Made by a program: the position numbers and the translations under genes
Part shown: piece after piece, positions 18,120 through 26,751 of the stretch
Layout of the letters: every line of letters begins with the position of its first letter
Numbering within the stretch: position 1 is the stretch's first letter
DNA from: JAKAGZ01 sp964412105
GTDB lineage: Bacteria; Bacteroidota; Ignavibacteria; Ignavibacteriales; Ignavibacteriaceae
DNA: 52,722 bases
Assembly (NCBI GenBank): GCA_964412105.1
Contig: CAYPNM010000022.1
Location: forward strand, 1 to 52,722
Reading direction: 5' to 3'
Notes under the pieces: model-generated
Told to the model about the DNA's origin: nothing
Databases searched by the model: none
Seen by the model: only the letters and a program-made list of their open reading frames with translations

Positions 18120-18788
18120 ATGAAACAGCCAAAGTTAGTTCCTTTTAAAAATCCACACAGTTACTCGGATAAAGAAATGTTACAAAGGTCAAGCGAATTC
18201 TATGAAACTATGAAGCAGCGGCGCACGATCAGAGAATTTTCCGATGAACCGGTACCGCGGGAAGTTATTGAAAATTGTATTGCAACTGCAGGCACTGCGC
18301 CTAATGGTGCAAACATGCAGCCCTGGCATTTTGTAGTTGTCGGGGATAAAGATATTAAAAAAAGAATAAGGGAAGCTGCAGAAGAAGAGGAGAAAATTTT
18401 TTACAGTCAACGTGCACCAAAGGAGTGGCTTGATGCCCTGGCTCCTCTTGGTACCGATGAACATAAACCTTTTCTGGAAACAGCGCCATATTTAATAGTA
18501 ATCTTTTTGAAAAAATTTGAGATTTTACCTGGCGGCGTGCAGGCTAAAAATTATTACACTGCTGAATCAGTGGGAATAGCTACTGGTCTTTTAATTACTG
18601 CAGTTCATAATGCCGGTCTAGTTTCATTAACGCATACTCCAAGCCCGATGAATTTTTTGAATCACATCTTAAACAGGCCGAGTAATGAAAAACCGTTTCT
18701 AATACTGGTAGTTGGTCATCCTGCAAAAGATGCAAAGGTTCCTGAAATCAGCAAAAAGCCTCTGAAGGAGATTCTTGAATTCGTTTGA
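18120..18788 (+). CDS. Nitroreductase-fold flavoprotein, iodotyrosine deiodinase (IYD)-like
   Basis: This 222-residue FMN enzyme has the nitroreductase fold: RRTIREFSDEPVP at residues 34-46 binds FMN phosphate, and TAGTAPNGANMQPWHF follows. It is much closer to iodotyrosine deiodinase than to ordinary nitroreductases. The active-site lid shows Glu91, Tyr95 and Lys116 with the spacing of the deiodinase triad that grips the zwitterion of halotyrosine, and the C-terminal part (NAGLVSLTHTP, then RPSNEKPFLILVVGHP) follows the animal enzyme closely. IYD homologues occur in Bacteroidota, and some remove iodide from iodotyrosine. It sits 20 bases after the APC permease gene, which could bring in the amino-acid substrate. 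The physiological role in bacteria is unclear. Confidence 0.85.
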   Translation: MKQPKLVPFKNPHSYSDKEMLQRSSEFYETMKQRRTIREFSDEPVPREVIENCIATAGTAPNGANMQPWHFVVVGDKDIKKRIREAAEEEEKIFYSQRAPKEWLDALAPLGTDEHKPFLETAPYLIVIFLKKFEILPGGVQAKNYYTAESVGIATGLLITAVHNAGLVSLTHTPSPMNFLNHILNRPSNEKPFLILVVGHPAKDAKVPEISKKPLKEILEFV

Positions 18789-19226
18789 TTAATTATCCTT
18801 CTCAAATTTTGAATTTACTTTGGTAGTTGCCCATAATGTCTCATTTTAGGACACAATAACAGGCACTTACCCACTAGCCTTCAACCAGCCTTCAGGTGGC
18901 CTTAAATGACTTGCTGGTCAGCAAATCTTAGCAGTAAGAGTCTCAATATGACACAGCCTTCCATATTCACATCTGCGGACAAACGCATTGTATAGTATCG
19001 AGCTAATTGAGCTTTTTTAAATCTGATGGTAACAGATTTTAGATTATAGTCATATGAAGTTATAAAAATAAGGATGATTATGATAATCAATTTTTCCCGG
19101 AGATTATTAATTTCAGCCGATGACATTAATATCAATATACTTGCCTTCACAGCAATAAATTTATAAGTTCCTTTAGCCTAAGCAACTAATATTTATTTCA
19201 CTTTACCAAACTACGGAGCGCATTTT
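18789..19226. other. Intergenic region upstream of a glutamate dehydrogenase gene
   Basis: No gene is seen in these 438 bases. Structured elements are an imperfect dyad TGTC (18837-18840) / GACA (18850-18853) with a T-rich centre, and two copies of AGCCTTCA at 18877-18884 and 18888-18895. The region should carry the promoter of the dehydrogenase starting at 19227, which has a GGAG ribosome binding site, but none can be assigned confidently. Confidence 0.3.
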
Positions 19227-20663
19227 ATGCAGAACAATCACAATGTAACCTCAAAACGTGAGCGCAGTTTTTTTGGAGATGTGCTCGACTATTTTAACAA
19301 AGCTGCGCAATTCACAAAATATCCTGCCGGTTTGCTTGATCAAATTAAAGACTGTAACAGTGTTTATGAAATGAAATTTCCTGTCAGAATAAAAAATCAA
19401 ATAAAAGTTATAACAGCTTTTAGAGTGGAACATAGCCAGCATAAGTTACCTGTCAAAGGAGGAATCAGATTCAGTTTATCAGTAAATCGTGATGAAGTAA
19501 TGGCTCTTGCCGCTTTAATGACTTATAAGTGCGCCGTTGTAAATGTCCCATTTGGTGGTGCTAAGGGAGGAGTATGCATAAATCCCAGAGATTATAACGA
19601 AGTAGAACTAGAACATATAACCAGGAGATATACTTCTGAATTAATTAGGAAGAATTTTATTGGACCTGGAATAGATGTACCTGCACCTGATTACGGAACC
19701 GGTGCCAGTGAAATGGCGTGGATTGCAGATACATACGCCGCATTTAATCCTGGAACAATAGATGCGCAGGCCTGCGTTACAGGTAAACCGATCAGCCAGG
19801 GTGGGATAAGAGGAAGAACGGCAGCTACAGGTAGGGGAGTCTACTTCGGAGTTAGAGAATGTTTATCTAATAAATCCGATTTGAAACAATTAAGTTTGGA
19901 AACAGGCATTGAAGGGAAAAAAGTTGTAGTGCAGGGCCTTGGAAATGTTGGTTACCACTCTGCAAAATTTTTTTCTGAGGCTGGCGCTAAAATAATTGGT
20001 GTCGCAGAATATGAAGGTTCTATTTTTGATTCGAAGGGAATTAATATTGAAAAATTAATGAAACATAGAAAGGAAAACGGTACCATTTTGAATTTCCCCG
20101 GAGCCAAAAATTTGAAGAACAGAAGCGATGCTCTGGAACTTGAATGTGATGTATTAATTCCTGCAGCTCTTGAAAACCAGATCAATTCGAGTAATGCAAA
20201 TAGAATAAAAGCAAAAATTATTGCGGAGGCAGCAAATGGTCCTGTTACTCCTGAGGCCGAAAAAGTTTTGCTAAAGAAAAATGTTTTAATTATACCTGAT
20301 CTTTATTTAAATGCTGGTGGCGTAACTGTATCTTATTTTGAATGGCTGAAAAATCTTTCTCACGTAAGATTTGGAAGAATGGGGAAAAGATATGACGAAA
20401 TAATTAATCAGACGCTGGTGGAATCAATTGAATCGGCAATAGGAAAAAAGCTGGATGAGCCATCAAAAAAAATTTTTACACATGGGGCTGATGAAGAGGA
20501 TCTTGTTAATTCAGGACTTGAAGAAACAATGGTGGGGGCATATAATGAAATAAGAGAAACTTTGAAATCAAATAAAAAAATACCGGACCTACGTACAGCC
20601 GCTTTCGTAACAGCTATTAATAAAGTAGCCGAATCATATTATGCGCTGGGGATATTCCCTTAG
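19227..20663 (+). CDS. Glutamate dehydrogenase family protein (mammalian/Bacteroidota-like type)
   Basis: This 478-residue member of the Glu/Leu/Phe/Val dehydrogenase family interconverts glutamate with 2-oxoglutarate and ammonium. The substrate region KGGIRFSLSVNRDEV, the catalytic-lysine segment VPFGGAKGGVCINP and the catalytic-aspartate segment VPAPDYGTGASEM are intact, as is the Rossmann motif VVQGLGNVGYHSAKFF. The signature TGKPISQGGIRGRTAATGRGVYFGV is typical of the type found in animals and Bacteroidota. It is the only rightward member of the four dehydrogenases in this cluster and faces its neighbour across 37 bases. Coenzyme preference cannot be read with confidence here. Confidence 0.9.
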   Translation: MQNNHNVTSKRERSFFGDVLDYFNKAAQFTKYPAGLLDQIKDCNSVYEMKFPVRIKNQIKVITAFRVEHSQHKLPVKGGIRFSLSVNRDEVMALAALMTYKCAVVNVPFGGAKGGVCINPRDYNEVELEHITRRYTSELIRKNFIGPGIDVPAPDYGTGASEMAWIADTYAAFNPGTIDAQACVTGKPISQGGIRGRTAATGRGVYFGVRECLSNKSDLKQLSLETGIEGKKVVVQGLGNVGYHSAKFFSEAGAKIIGVAEYEGSIFDSKGINIEKLMKHRKENGTILNFPGAKNLKNRSDALELECDVLIPAALENQINSSNANRIKAKIIAEAANGPVTPEAEKVLLKKNVLIIPDLYLNAGGVTVSYFEWLKNLSHVRFGRMGKRYDEIINQTLVESIESAIGKKLDEPSKKIFTHGADEEDLVNSGLEETMVGAYNEIRETLKSNKKIPDLRTAAFVTAINKVAESYYALGIFP

Positions 20664-20700
20664 TTAATAAGTTGCTGATCGATTATATGGTTTCGCATAA

Positions 20701-21948
20701 TCAGACCCACCCGCGAAGCTTACAGGCCTCAGCAACTCGCGCTACGCCTACTACCATTGCTGCAAGGCGCGGATGAACTTTTTTCTCTTTAACCGCTTCC
20801 ATTACGGTGTGATAAGCTTTTGTTAGCTTATCATCAAGTCTTTTGTGCACAAGTTCTTCATCCCAGAAATATGAATAATTATCCTGAACCATTTCAAAAT
20901 AGGAAACAGTAACTCCGCCGGCACTGGCAAGTATATCCGGAATTACGTGTATTCCTTTTTTATTTAAAATGATATCGGCCTCAGGTGTAGTAGGACCGTT
21001 TGCCAGTTCGCAGATTACTTTAGCTTTTACGTTATTTGCATTTTGGGATGTAAGAGCATTTTCTAGGGCTGCTGGGTATAAAATTTCAACCTCAAGTTCT
21101 AACAACTGTTCGTGTGGAATCTCTTTTGCTCCGGGAAAACCTAAAACAGACCCTGTTTTTAATTTATGTGTAACAAGTTCCTTTGAATTAAATCCATCAG
21201 GATTATAAATTGCGCCTCTCGAATCGCTGACTGCAACCAGCTTTCCTCCCCCAAGAATTTCGTGATGGAGCAAAGCCGCCCTTTGACCGGCATTTCCAAA
21301 ACCCTGAATAGCAAATGTTTTTGTCGGATCAAATCCGTATGATTTGCATGCTTCCCGCACCGTATAAACTCCACCACGTGCGGTGGCGTCTCTTCTTCCT
21401 TCAGTTCCGCCGATCTGCTGAGGTTTGTCTGTCAAGACGCCGGGTTCGTGCCTGTTTGTAATTGTTTCGAACTCATCCATCATCCACGACATTGTTTGAG
21501 GGTTTGTGTAAACATCGGGAGCCGGAATATCTTTTTTTGCTCCAATTAAAGGAGCTATTGCGCGTATATATTCACGTGAAAGGTTTTCCAGTTCTCTGTT
21601 AGACATATTCTTAGGATCGCAGCACACACCCCCTTTACCGCCGCCAAGCGGAAGATCAACAACTGCAGTTTTCCAGGTCATCCAGCAGCCGAGCGCTCTG
21701 ATTGTATCGACTGTTTCGTCCGGATGAAATCTGATTCCGCCTTTTGCCGGTCCCCTTGCATAATTATATTGAATTCTGTAACCCTGAAAGATTTTAACTT
21801 TCCCGTCATCCATTCTAACATGCAGAGTAAAATTAAATTCTCTCTGTGGCCTGACTAATAATTCAGTAGTTGCATCATCTAAATTTAGAATTTTAGCTGC
21901 TTCTAATATTTGTTGTCTGGCTACATTAAATGAATTATATGATTCCAT
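20701..21948 (-). CDS. Glutamate dehydrogenase family protein (short, archaeal/Thermotoga-like type)
   Basis: This family member has about 415 residues, the compact length of archaeal and many bacterial NAD(P) glutamate dehydrogenases. The core motifs are complete: KGGIRFHPDETVDT, the catalytic-lysine segment LPLGGGKGGVCCDP, IPAPDVYTNPQTM and the Rossmann loop AIQGFGNAGQRAALL. I chose the ATG at 21948, preceded by a GAGGG ribosome binding site; the open frame runs to 22020, but the extra 24 residues are basic and unlike the family. It lies 4 bases after the zinc-ribbon gene, so it is translated in the same operon as the receiver-PPDK protein. It differs clearly in type from the other three dehydrogenases. 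Confidence 0.9.
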   Translation of the reverse strand: MESYNSFNVARQQILEAAKILNLDDATTELLVRPQREFNFTLHVRMDDGKVKIFQGYRIQYNYARGPAKGGIRFHPDETVDTIRALGCWMTWKTAVVDLPLGGGKGGVCCDPKNMSNRELENLSREYIRAIAPLIGAKKDIPAPDVYTNPQTMSWMMDEFETITNRHEPGVLTDKPQQIGGTEGRRDATARGGVYTVREACKSYGFDPTKTFAIQGFGNAGQRAALLHHEILGGGKLVAVSDSRGAIYNPDGFNSKELVTHKLKTGSVLGFPGAKEIPHEQLLELEVEILYPAALENALTSQNANNVKAKVICELANGPTTPEADIILNKKGIHVIPDILASAGGVTVSYFEMVQDNYSYFWDEELVHKRLDDKLTKAYHTVMEAVKEKKVHPRLAAMVVGVARVAEACKLRGWV

Positions 21949-21952
21949 TATT

Positions 21953-22162
21953 TTATCCCTCGGGCTTATTTTTATCTTTTGCCTTATCCGGCTTGGGCTC
22001 AGTTTTGGTAGGAACATCAAGAATTATTCTGTACCAGCAGTTCTTACAGGTTAGTGCACGGTCAACCTTCAGCAATACCTGTTGCCATGGGCTCAATCTG
22101 TGTCCACAATGAGGACATAATTCTATAGTTTCGGCACTTTCCTGTGATTTCCCGTTTTCCAA
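21953..22162 (-). CDS. Small zinc-ribbon protein
   Basis: This 69-residue protein has two cysteine knuckles, CPHCGH near residue 16 and CKNC near residue 39, a classic four-cysteine zinc ribbon. The C-terminal third is a charged, Pro/Lys-rich tail (PTKTEPKPDKAKDKNKPEG). The gene starts 1 base after the receiver-PPDK stop and ends 4 bases before the dehydrogenase start, so all three share one mRNA. I do not recognise a named family. The tight packing suggests an accessory or assembly partner of one of its neighbours, which is inference. Confidence 0.72.
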   Translation of the reverse strand: MENGKSQESAETIELCPHCGHRLSPWQQVLLKVDRALTCKNCWYRIILDVPTKTEPKPDKAKDKNKPEG

Positions 22163-22163
22163 A

Positions 22164-25100
22164 TTACCCCTCCGGTTTGTAAATTACTCCTTTATTCTGG
22201 TGTCCGTTCATTTTTACAACTATTGGTGAATCAAAATGTAAAAGCTTCGTAAAATCCTTTGACGATTCCGATTTTTGGGTCAACAGCCAGTTCCAGTCTA
22301 TTAATCCCTGTTGTTTGTGACTATTAACGTGAAAGTATCCTATCATAAAAGATGTCAGGTTTTGAAAGAAATGTGAGCCTTGTGAAGGCTCAACTGCAAA
22401 ATCTTTAAAGTTTGATTCAATAATTGCGCGTGCCCCTGCGATTTGTTCCCAGTTGACAGGTATTCCAAGCCACGGGTCAAGCGATCCCCATCTTCCTACA
22501 CCAATCAGAAGATACGGTCTGTTTTCATCCATCAGTTGTGCATTAAATTGGCTGACTTCTCTGGCCACATCGCGGCTTTTTGATCTTTCGAACAGATTAT
22601 AGTCTACATAAACAATATCGAATATATCATTCATGACCCCGTCACCTAATACCTGTTCACTATAGCAGATTAATGTTTCAGGTTCGAATTTTTCAATTGT
22701 GATTTCTTCGTGTTCCCTGTTGATTACTAGAGGTCTCATCTGAAGCAATCCGAATTCAATCGGCCTGCCCTTAGGTACTGACATATTAACTGCAAACTCA
22801 ATTTCAACAGGAGTTCCCATTCCCCAGGTACCCATATCAAGCAGCAAATCTATTATTTCTGGCAGAGGGAAAAATTTATGCTTCAGCATAGGCCCGAATG
22901 TCACCATCCTTATTCCCTGTCTTGAAAGTCCGTCAGAGATGGAATCATTTTCAGGTGAGTATGTTGACCCGATCAAATTTAATGTTCCTTCTTTCTCTGC
23001 CATATCCAATCCGTATTTTACGGTTAACATATCATGTGTTACGAAGCCAAAATCGGATTTGCCGTCAAGGTTTAATGCATAAAAGTCTTTCTGGCTGCTG
23101 TCGAGAGACTCTTTCGTGGAATAGAATTGAATCAGGTCAGTTGGATATTTGGGACAAAATCTTACTGTGTTTCCGCCATCAACAACAGTCTTGCCTAATC
23201 CAAGGGCAACTGATACAATTCCATCGGTGGATTTTTGTGGAGCTATCGGGTAAAAGTTGAAGGATTTAGCCACACCTGAAAACTCGGGATAAAATTTGTG
23301 ATCATGATTCGCACCAATCATTTTTTGAATTATTACCGCCATTTTTTCTTCTTCTAATCTATAACTGGTAATTCTTATGTAATTTTTGGCCCCCTGGTAA
23401 AAAGTAGAAGCATAAACTCTTTTTATTGTGTTCAACAAGTCATTCAACTTAATCAGAGGATTAGAATGATTGTTTGGTATCATATAAGTCTCATAAACAC
23501 CGGCAAACGGATGATACTGTGAGTCCTCAAGCAAACTTGAAGAACGTACTGCTAGGGGGCTATGTACTATATCCAGAAATGCCGCCAATTCTCCCAGTAT
23601 ATCTTCAGGAAACTTTTCAGCCTCCAGAAAGCGGCGGGTGATTTCTTCATCATTGTCGCAGCTAAGAGCAAAATTTCTAAGATTATTTTCTTCTAGGAAT
23701 TGATCAAATACATTAGTCCCTACAACTACGGCAGTTGGTACTGAAATCTGTACATCTTCAAACTGATCTCTAACATTGTAATTATTTATTAAGGTGTTTA
23801 CAAATCCAAGACCGCGCGCTTTTCCGCCAAGTGAACCGCCTCCGATTCTTGCAAAGCTGCTGTTGGGATCGAAAAATTCTTTTACAAAATCAGCAATTAT
23901 TCCTCTTTGTCTTAGATTCCTGTAGTTGTGCAGGGAGTTTATTAAATCTTTTCGAAGATCTTCCACTGAAGCGTAATCGGTAACTTTTCGCGGTCTTAAT
24001 TGATGAGCAAGCCAGAATTCTGTTCTTGCTTTTAACCAGTTTGAAAAATGGTTCCTCTCTCCGTGAAATCTTAAACTTTCTTCCGGTACTACTTTTAGTT
24101 GTTCTTCCAGGCTTTTCAGGTTAACTGCTCTGCCAACCTCAACTCCTTCAGGTGTTCTGAAAATAAAATCGCCAAAGCTGAAATTTTGGATCATAAACTG
24201 TCGCAGTTCGTTGAACAGCAGACGGGAATCTTTTAGTACAAATGAAACACCGATTTTTTTTGCTGCACTTGAGTGTTTGGAATTATTTGATGCAAGAAGT
24301 ATAGGAATATCAGGATGTTCTTTCTTTATATTTTCAGCGAGCTCAAGCCCTGCTAAAGTGTCCTGCCTTCCATCCTTTGGAAAGTCAACGTCTGAAATTA
24401 CTCCCAACACAAGGTCTTTATATCTTTGATAATAATTCCACGCCTCTTCATAGTTGGTGCAAAGGAGAATCTTAGGTCTTGCTCTCATTCTCAGGAATCT
24501 GTGTGTTAAGTTAATTCCTTCGGATATAAGTCTCTGTGACTGGTTAAGAATTTCTGTGTAAATAACAGGAAGGAAGGAAGAATAATATTTTACGTTATCT
24601 TCAATAAAAATTATATTTTGAACACCTACAATTCTGCTGTCATGATCGACATTCATCCTGTCTTCAAGATATTTAACTATTGCAATTATGATTCTGAAAT
24701 CTCCCTGCCAGATGAAAATTTTATCAAAGGCAGAAATTTCAGGCTTCAGCAAAAGGTATTTTAATTCTTTGTTATCGTGCGCCAGGAGTACAACCGGAAT
24801 ATTTAAACCAGATTCTTTTACAAGTGTGGCAAAATTTATCGGATGCATATCTTCGATATGAAGAGTTGTAATAATCAGGTCGAATCTTTTTTCTTCCTTG
24901 GCCAGCGCAATTGCATCTTTACCACTGGATACTCTTGTAAGTTCGGGGGAGTGGCTGAGGTTCAATCCTTGGTATTCGTTTCGGATTAATTCATAGAGAC
25001 GGCCATCCTCTTCGAAAAGATATAAATCATAAAGGCTTGAGACGAGAAGAATATCCCTAATTCTTAGTCTCATCAGGTTTTGAAAACCCTGGAACCGTGT

Positions 25101-25166
25101 ACCATAACCGTGCTCAACCCAGTAGTCATCAAAACTGTTTTTTATTTTGTCAATATTTTCCAGCAT
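22164..25166 (-). CDS. Receiver-receiver-PPDK_N protein (PEP/pyruvate-binding ATP-grasp domain), copy 1
   Basis: This large cytoplasmic protein has about 1000 residues. Numbers here count from the TTG at 25196. Residues 47-160 form a degenerate receiver lacking the phospho-aspartate (Thr where Asp is expected, near 111). Residues 195-325 form a second receiver with an acidic pair at 199-200, candidate phospho-Asp269 and Lys322. From about 450 follows a PEP/pyruvate-binding ATP-grasp domain with GGGSLGGKARGLGF, RSSSLLEDS (551-559), VEIEFAVN and QMRPL. The C-terminal part (RWGSLDPWLGIPV, PSQGSHFFQNL) is unfamiliar. No phosphohistidine domain or PEP-binding barrel of dikinases is seen. I favour the ATG at 25166. 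It heads an operon with the zinc ribbon and a glutamate dehydrogenase. Confidence 0.83.
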   Translation of the reverse strand: MLENIDKIKNSFDDYWVEHGYGTRFQGFQNLMRLRIRDILLVSSLYDLYLFEEDGRLYELIRNEYQGLNLSHSPELTRVSSGKDAIALAKEEKRFDLIITTLHIEDMHPINFATLVKESGLNIPVVLLAHDNKELKYLLLKPEISAFDKIFIWQGDFRIIIAIVKYLEDRMNVDHDSRIVGVQNIIFIEDNVKYYSSFLPVIYTEILNQSQRLISEGINLTHRFLRMRARPKILLCTNYEEAWNYYQRYKDLVLGVISDVDFPKDGRQDTLAGLELAENIKKEHPDIPILLASNNSKHSSAAKKIGVSFVLKDSRLLFNELRQFMIQNFSFGDFIFRTPEGVEVGRAVNLKSLEEQLKVVPEESLRFHGERNHFSNWLKARTEFWLAHQLRPRKVTDYASVEDLRKDLINSLHNYRNLRQRGIIADFVKEFFDPNSSFARIGGGSLGGKARGLGFVNTLINNYNVRDQFEDVQISVPTAVVVGTNVFDQFLEENNLRNFALSCDNDEEITRRFLEAEKFPEDILGELAAFLDIVHSPLAVRSSSLLEDSQYHPFAGVYETYMIPNNHSNPLIKLNDLLNTIKRVYASTFYQGAKNYIRITSYRLEEEKMAVIIQKMIGANHDHKFYPEFSGVAKSFNFYPIAPQKSTDGIVSVALGLGKTVVDGGNTVRFCPKYPTDLIQFYSTKESLDSSQKDFYALNLDGKSDFGFVTHDMLTVKYGLDMAEKEGTLNLIGSTYSPENDSISDGLSRQGIRMVTFGPMLKHKFFPLPEIIDLLLDMGTWGMGTPVEIEFAVNMSVPKGRPIEFGLLQMRPLVINREHEEITIEKFEPETLICYSEQVLGDGVMNDIFDIVYVDYNLFERSKSRDVAREVSQFNAQLMDENRPYLLIGVGRWGSLDPWLGIPVNWEQIAGARAIIESNFKDFAVEPSQGSHFFQNLTSFMIGYFHVNSHKQQGLIDWNWLLTQKSESSKDFTKLLHFDSPIVVKMNGHQNKGVIYKPEG

Positions 25167-25211
25167 AATGGCCTGAGTATATTGGGGGTTACTCAATTAT
25201 ACGAAATTACT

Positions 25212-25254
25212 TTTACAAAAAATAGAGGCATTCAATTCAATAATTGAATGCCTC
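25212..25254 (-). terminator. Strong rho-independent terminator after the NADP-type dehydrogenase
   Basis: GAGGCATTCAATT (25225-25237) pairs perfectly over 13 bp with AATTGAATGCCTC (25242-25254) across a 4-base loop. On the leftward strand it is followed by TATTTTTTG. It separates the dehydrogenase gene ending at 25279 from the next receiver-PPDK operon. Confidence 0.88.
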
Positions 25255-25278
25255 AATAATCGGTACATTATTGTAAAG

Positions 25279-26640
25279 CTAGACTACACCTTGATCCATC
25301 ATAGCATCGGCAACTTTCAAAAATCCTCCAATATTAGCGCCATTTACGTAATTGCCAGGGGTTCCGAACCTATCGGCCATGTGAACACAGGTTGTATGAA
25401 TATCTTTCATAATCATTTTTAACCTGTTGTCAACTTCTTCTCTGTTCCATGGCAAACGCATACTATTTTGTGTCATTTCAAGTCCTGACACAGCAACACC
25501 GCCGGCATTAGCAGCTTTTCCTGGTCCATAAAGTATTTTCTTATCAAGGAAAATCTTCACTCCATCAAGTGTGGTTGGCATGTTTGCTCCTTCACTAACA
25601 ACGTAAACTCCGTTCTTGATTAGATTCTGTGCATCTTTTCCGTTTATTTCGTTTTGTGTTGCACTAGGGAATGCGCACTGTGCCTTGTGGTTCCATAGTG
25701 GATTATAATCAGCTTTTGGATCGATAGGAGTGTAAACAGCATTTTTGTATTTGTCGACGTATTCTTTAATTCTTCCACGTCTGACATTTTTCAGTTCCAT
25801 TACGAATTCAAGTTTATCTTTATTGATTCCTTCCTCATCGTAAATATATCCATTAGAATCGGAGAGAGTTATAACTTTAGCTCCGAGTGAAATTAATTTA
25901 TCGACAGTATATTGAGCAACATTTCCGCTGCCTGAAACGAGACAGGTTTTTCCTTCAAGAGTTTCTTTTTTAGTGGTCAACATTTCTGCTGCAAAATAGA
26001 CTGCTCCATAGCCGGTAGCTTCAGGCCTTATAAGTGAGCCTCCCCAGTTCAGACCTTTACCTGTTAATACTCCTGTGAATTCGTTTCTGAGTTTTTTGTA
26101 CTGACCAAATAAGTAACCAATCTCTCTTCCACCGACTCCGATATCACCTGCCGGAACATCTGTATTTGGTCCAATGTGTCTGAAAAGTTCACTCATAAAT
26201 GCCTGGCAAAACCGCATAATTTTCAAATCACTTTTTCCTTTCGGATCAAAATCAGATCCGCCTTTTCCTCCTCCCATCGGAAGAGTTGTCAGGCTGTTTT
26301 TAAATACTTGTTCGAATGCGAGAAATTTTAATATTCCGAGGTTAACTGATGGGTGAAAGCGTAATCCTCCTTTGTATGGGCCGATTGCGCTGTTCATTTC
26401 GATTCTGTAACCCTTGTTGATGTTAACTTCTCCCTGTTCATCAACCCAGGGTACGCGGAAAGTGATAACTCTCTCAGGTTCAATAATTCTTTCCAGTATT
26501 TTTGCCGCTCGGTACTCCGGATGTTTTTCAAATACAAGCGAAAGAGATTCTGCAACTTCTTCTACTGCCTGATGAAATTCGGGCTCAGCAGGATTTTTTG
26601 CTTTGACTTCCGCAATCAAATCCTTTGTGTAACTAGACAT
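25279..26640 (-). CDS. gdhA: Hexameric glutamate dehydrogenase, NADP-type coenzyme site
   Basis: This 453-residue enzyme of the E. coli/Clostridium hexameric class makes glutamate from 2-oxoglutarate and ammonium. Substrate and catalytic residues are intact (Lys90, Lys114, Lys126 and Asp166, in KGGLRFHPSV, PMGGGKGGSDFDP and DVPAGDIGVG). The coenzyme fold reads SGSGNVAQ with Ser238 and SDSNG with Ser262 and Asn263, as in NADP-dependent E. coli GdhA, so an anabolic NADPH role is likely. A strong ribosome binding site (AAGGAGGCG) precedes the ATG, and a 13-bp terminator follows the stop. It lies 111 bases downstream of the second receiver-PPDK gene on the same strand. It is a paralogue of the protein at 29879-31219. 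Confidence 0.94.
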   Translation of the reverse strand: MSSYTKDLIAEVKAKNPAEPEFHQAVEEVAESLSLVFEKHPEYRAAKILERIIEPERVITFRVPWVDEQGEVNINKGYRIEMNSAIGPYKGGLRFHPSVNLGILKFLAFEQVFKNSLTTLPMGGGKGGSDFDPKGKSDLKIMRFCQAFMSELFRHIGPNTDVPAGDIGVGGREIGYLFGQYKKLRNEFTGVLTGKGLNWGGSLIRPEATGYGAVYFAAEMLTTKKETLEGKTCLVSGSGNVAQYTVDKLISLGAKVITLSDSNGYIYDEEGINKDKLEFVMELKNVRRGRIKEYVDKYKNAVYTPIDPKADYNPLWNHKAQCAFPSATQNEINGKDAQNLIKNGVYVVSEGANMPTTLDGVKIFLDKKILYGPGKAANAGGVAVSGLEMTQNSMRLPWNREEVDNRLKMIMKDIHTTCVHMADRFGTPGNYVNGANIGGFLKVADAMMDQGVV

Positions 26641-26751
26641 GATCGCCTCCTTGAGTTATGTATAGTGTGTATGTATTTCAGCGTAAGGTTAGTTTATATA
26701 TCTACGCCTTTTTTGAAGTAAACTCTGTCCCCCTAGATTTTAAGTGAAATT

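Noticed and set aside
18837..18853. Dyad TGTC...GACA resembling an enhancer-binding site of a sigma54 system
   Set aside because: GG and GC pairs downstream (GGCAC at 18862, TGGCC at 18897 with TTGC at 18911) are spaced about 15 bases apart rather than 12, so no -24/-12 promoter is present.
20664..20700. Terminator between the two convergent GDH genes
   Set aside because: Only a broken CTGAT..ATTAT / ATAATCAG dyad without a T-run is visible, too weak to call.
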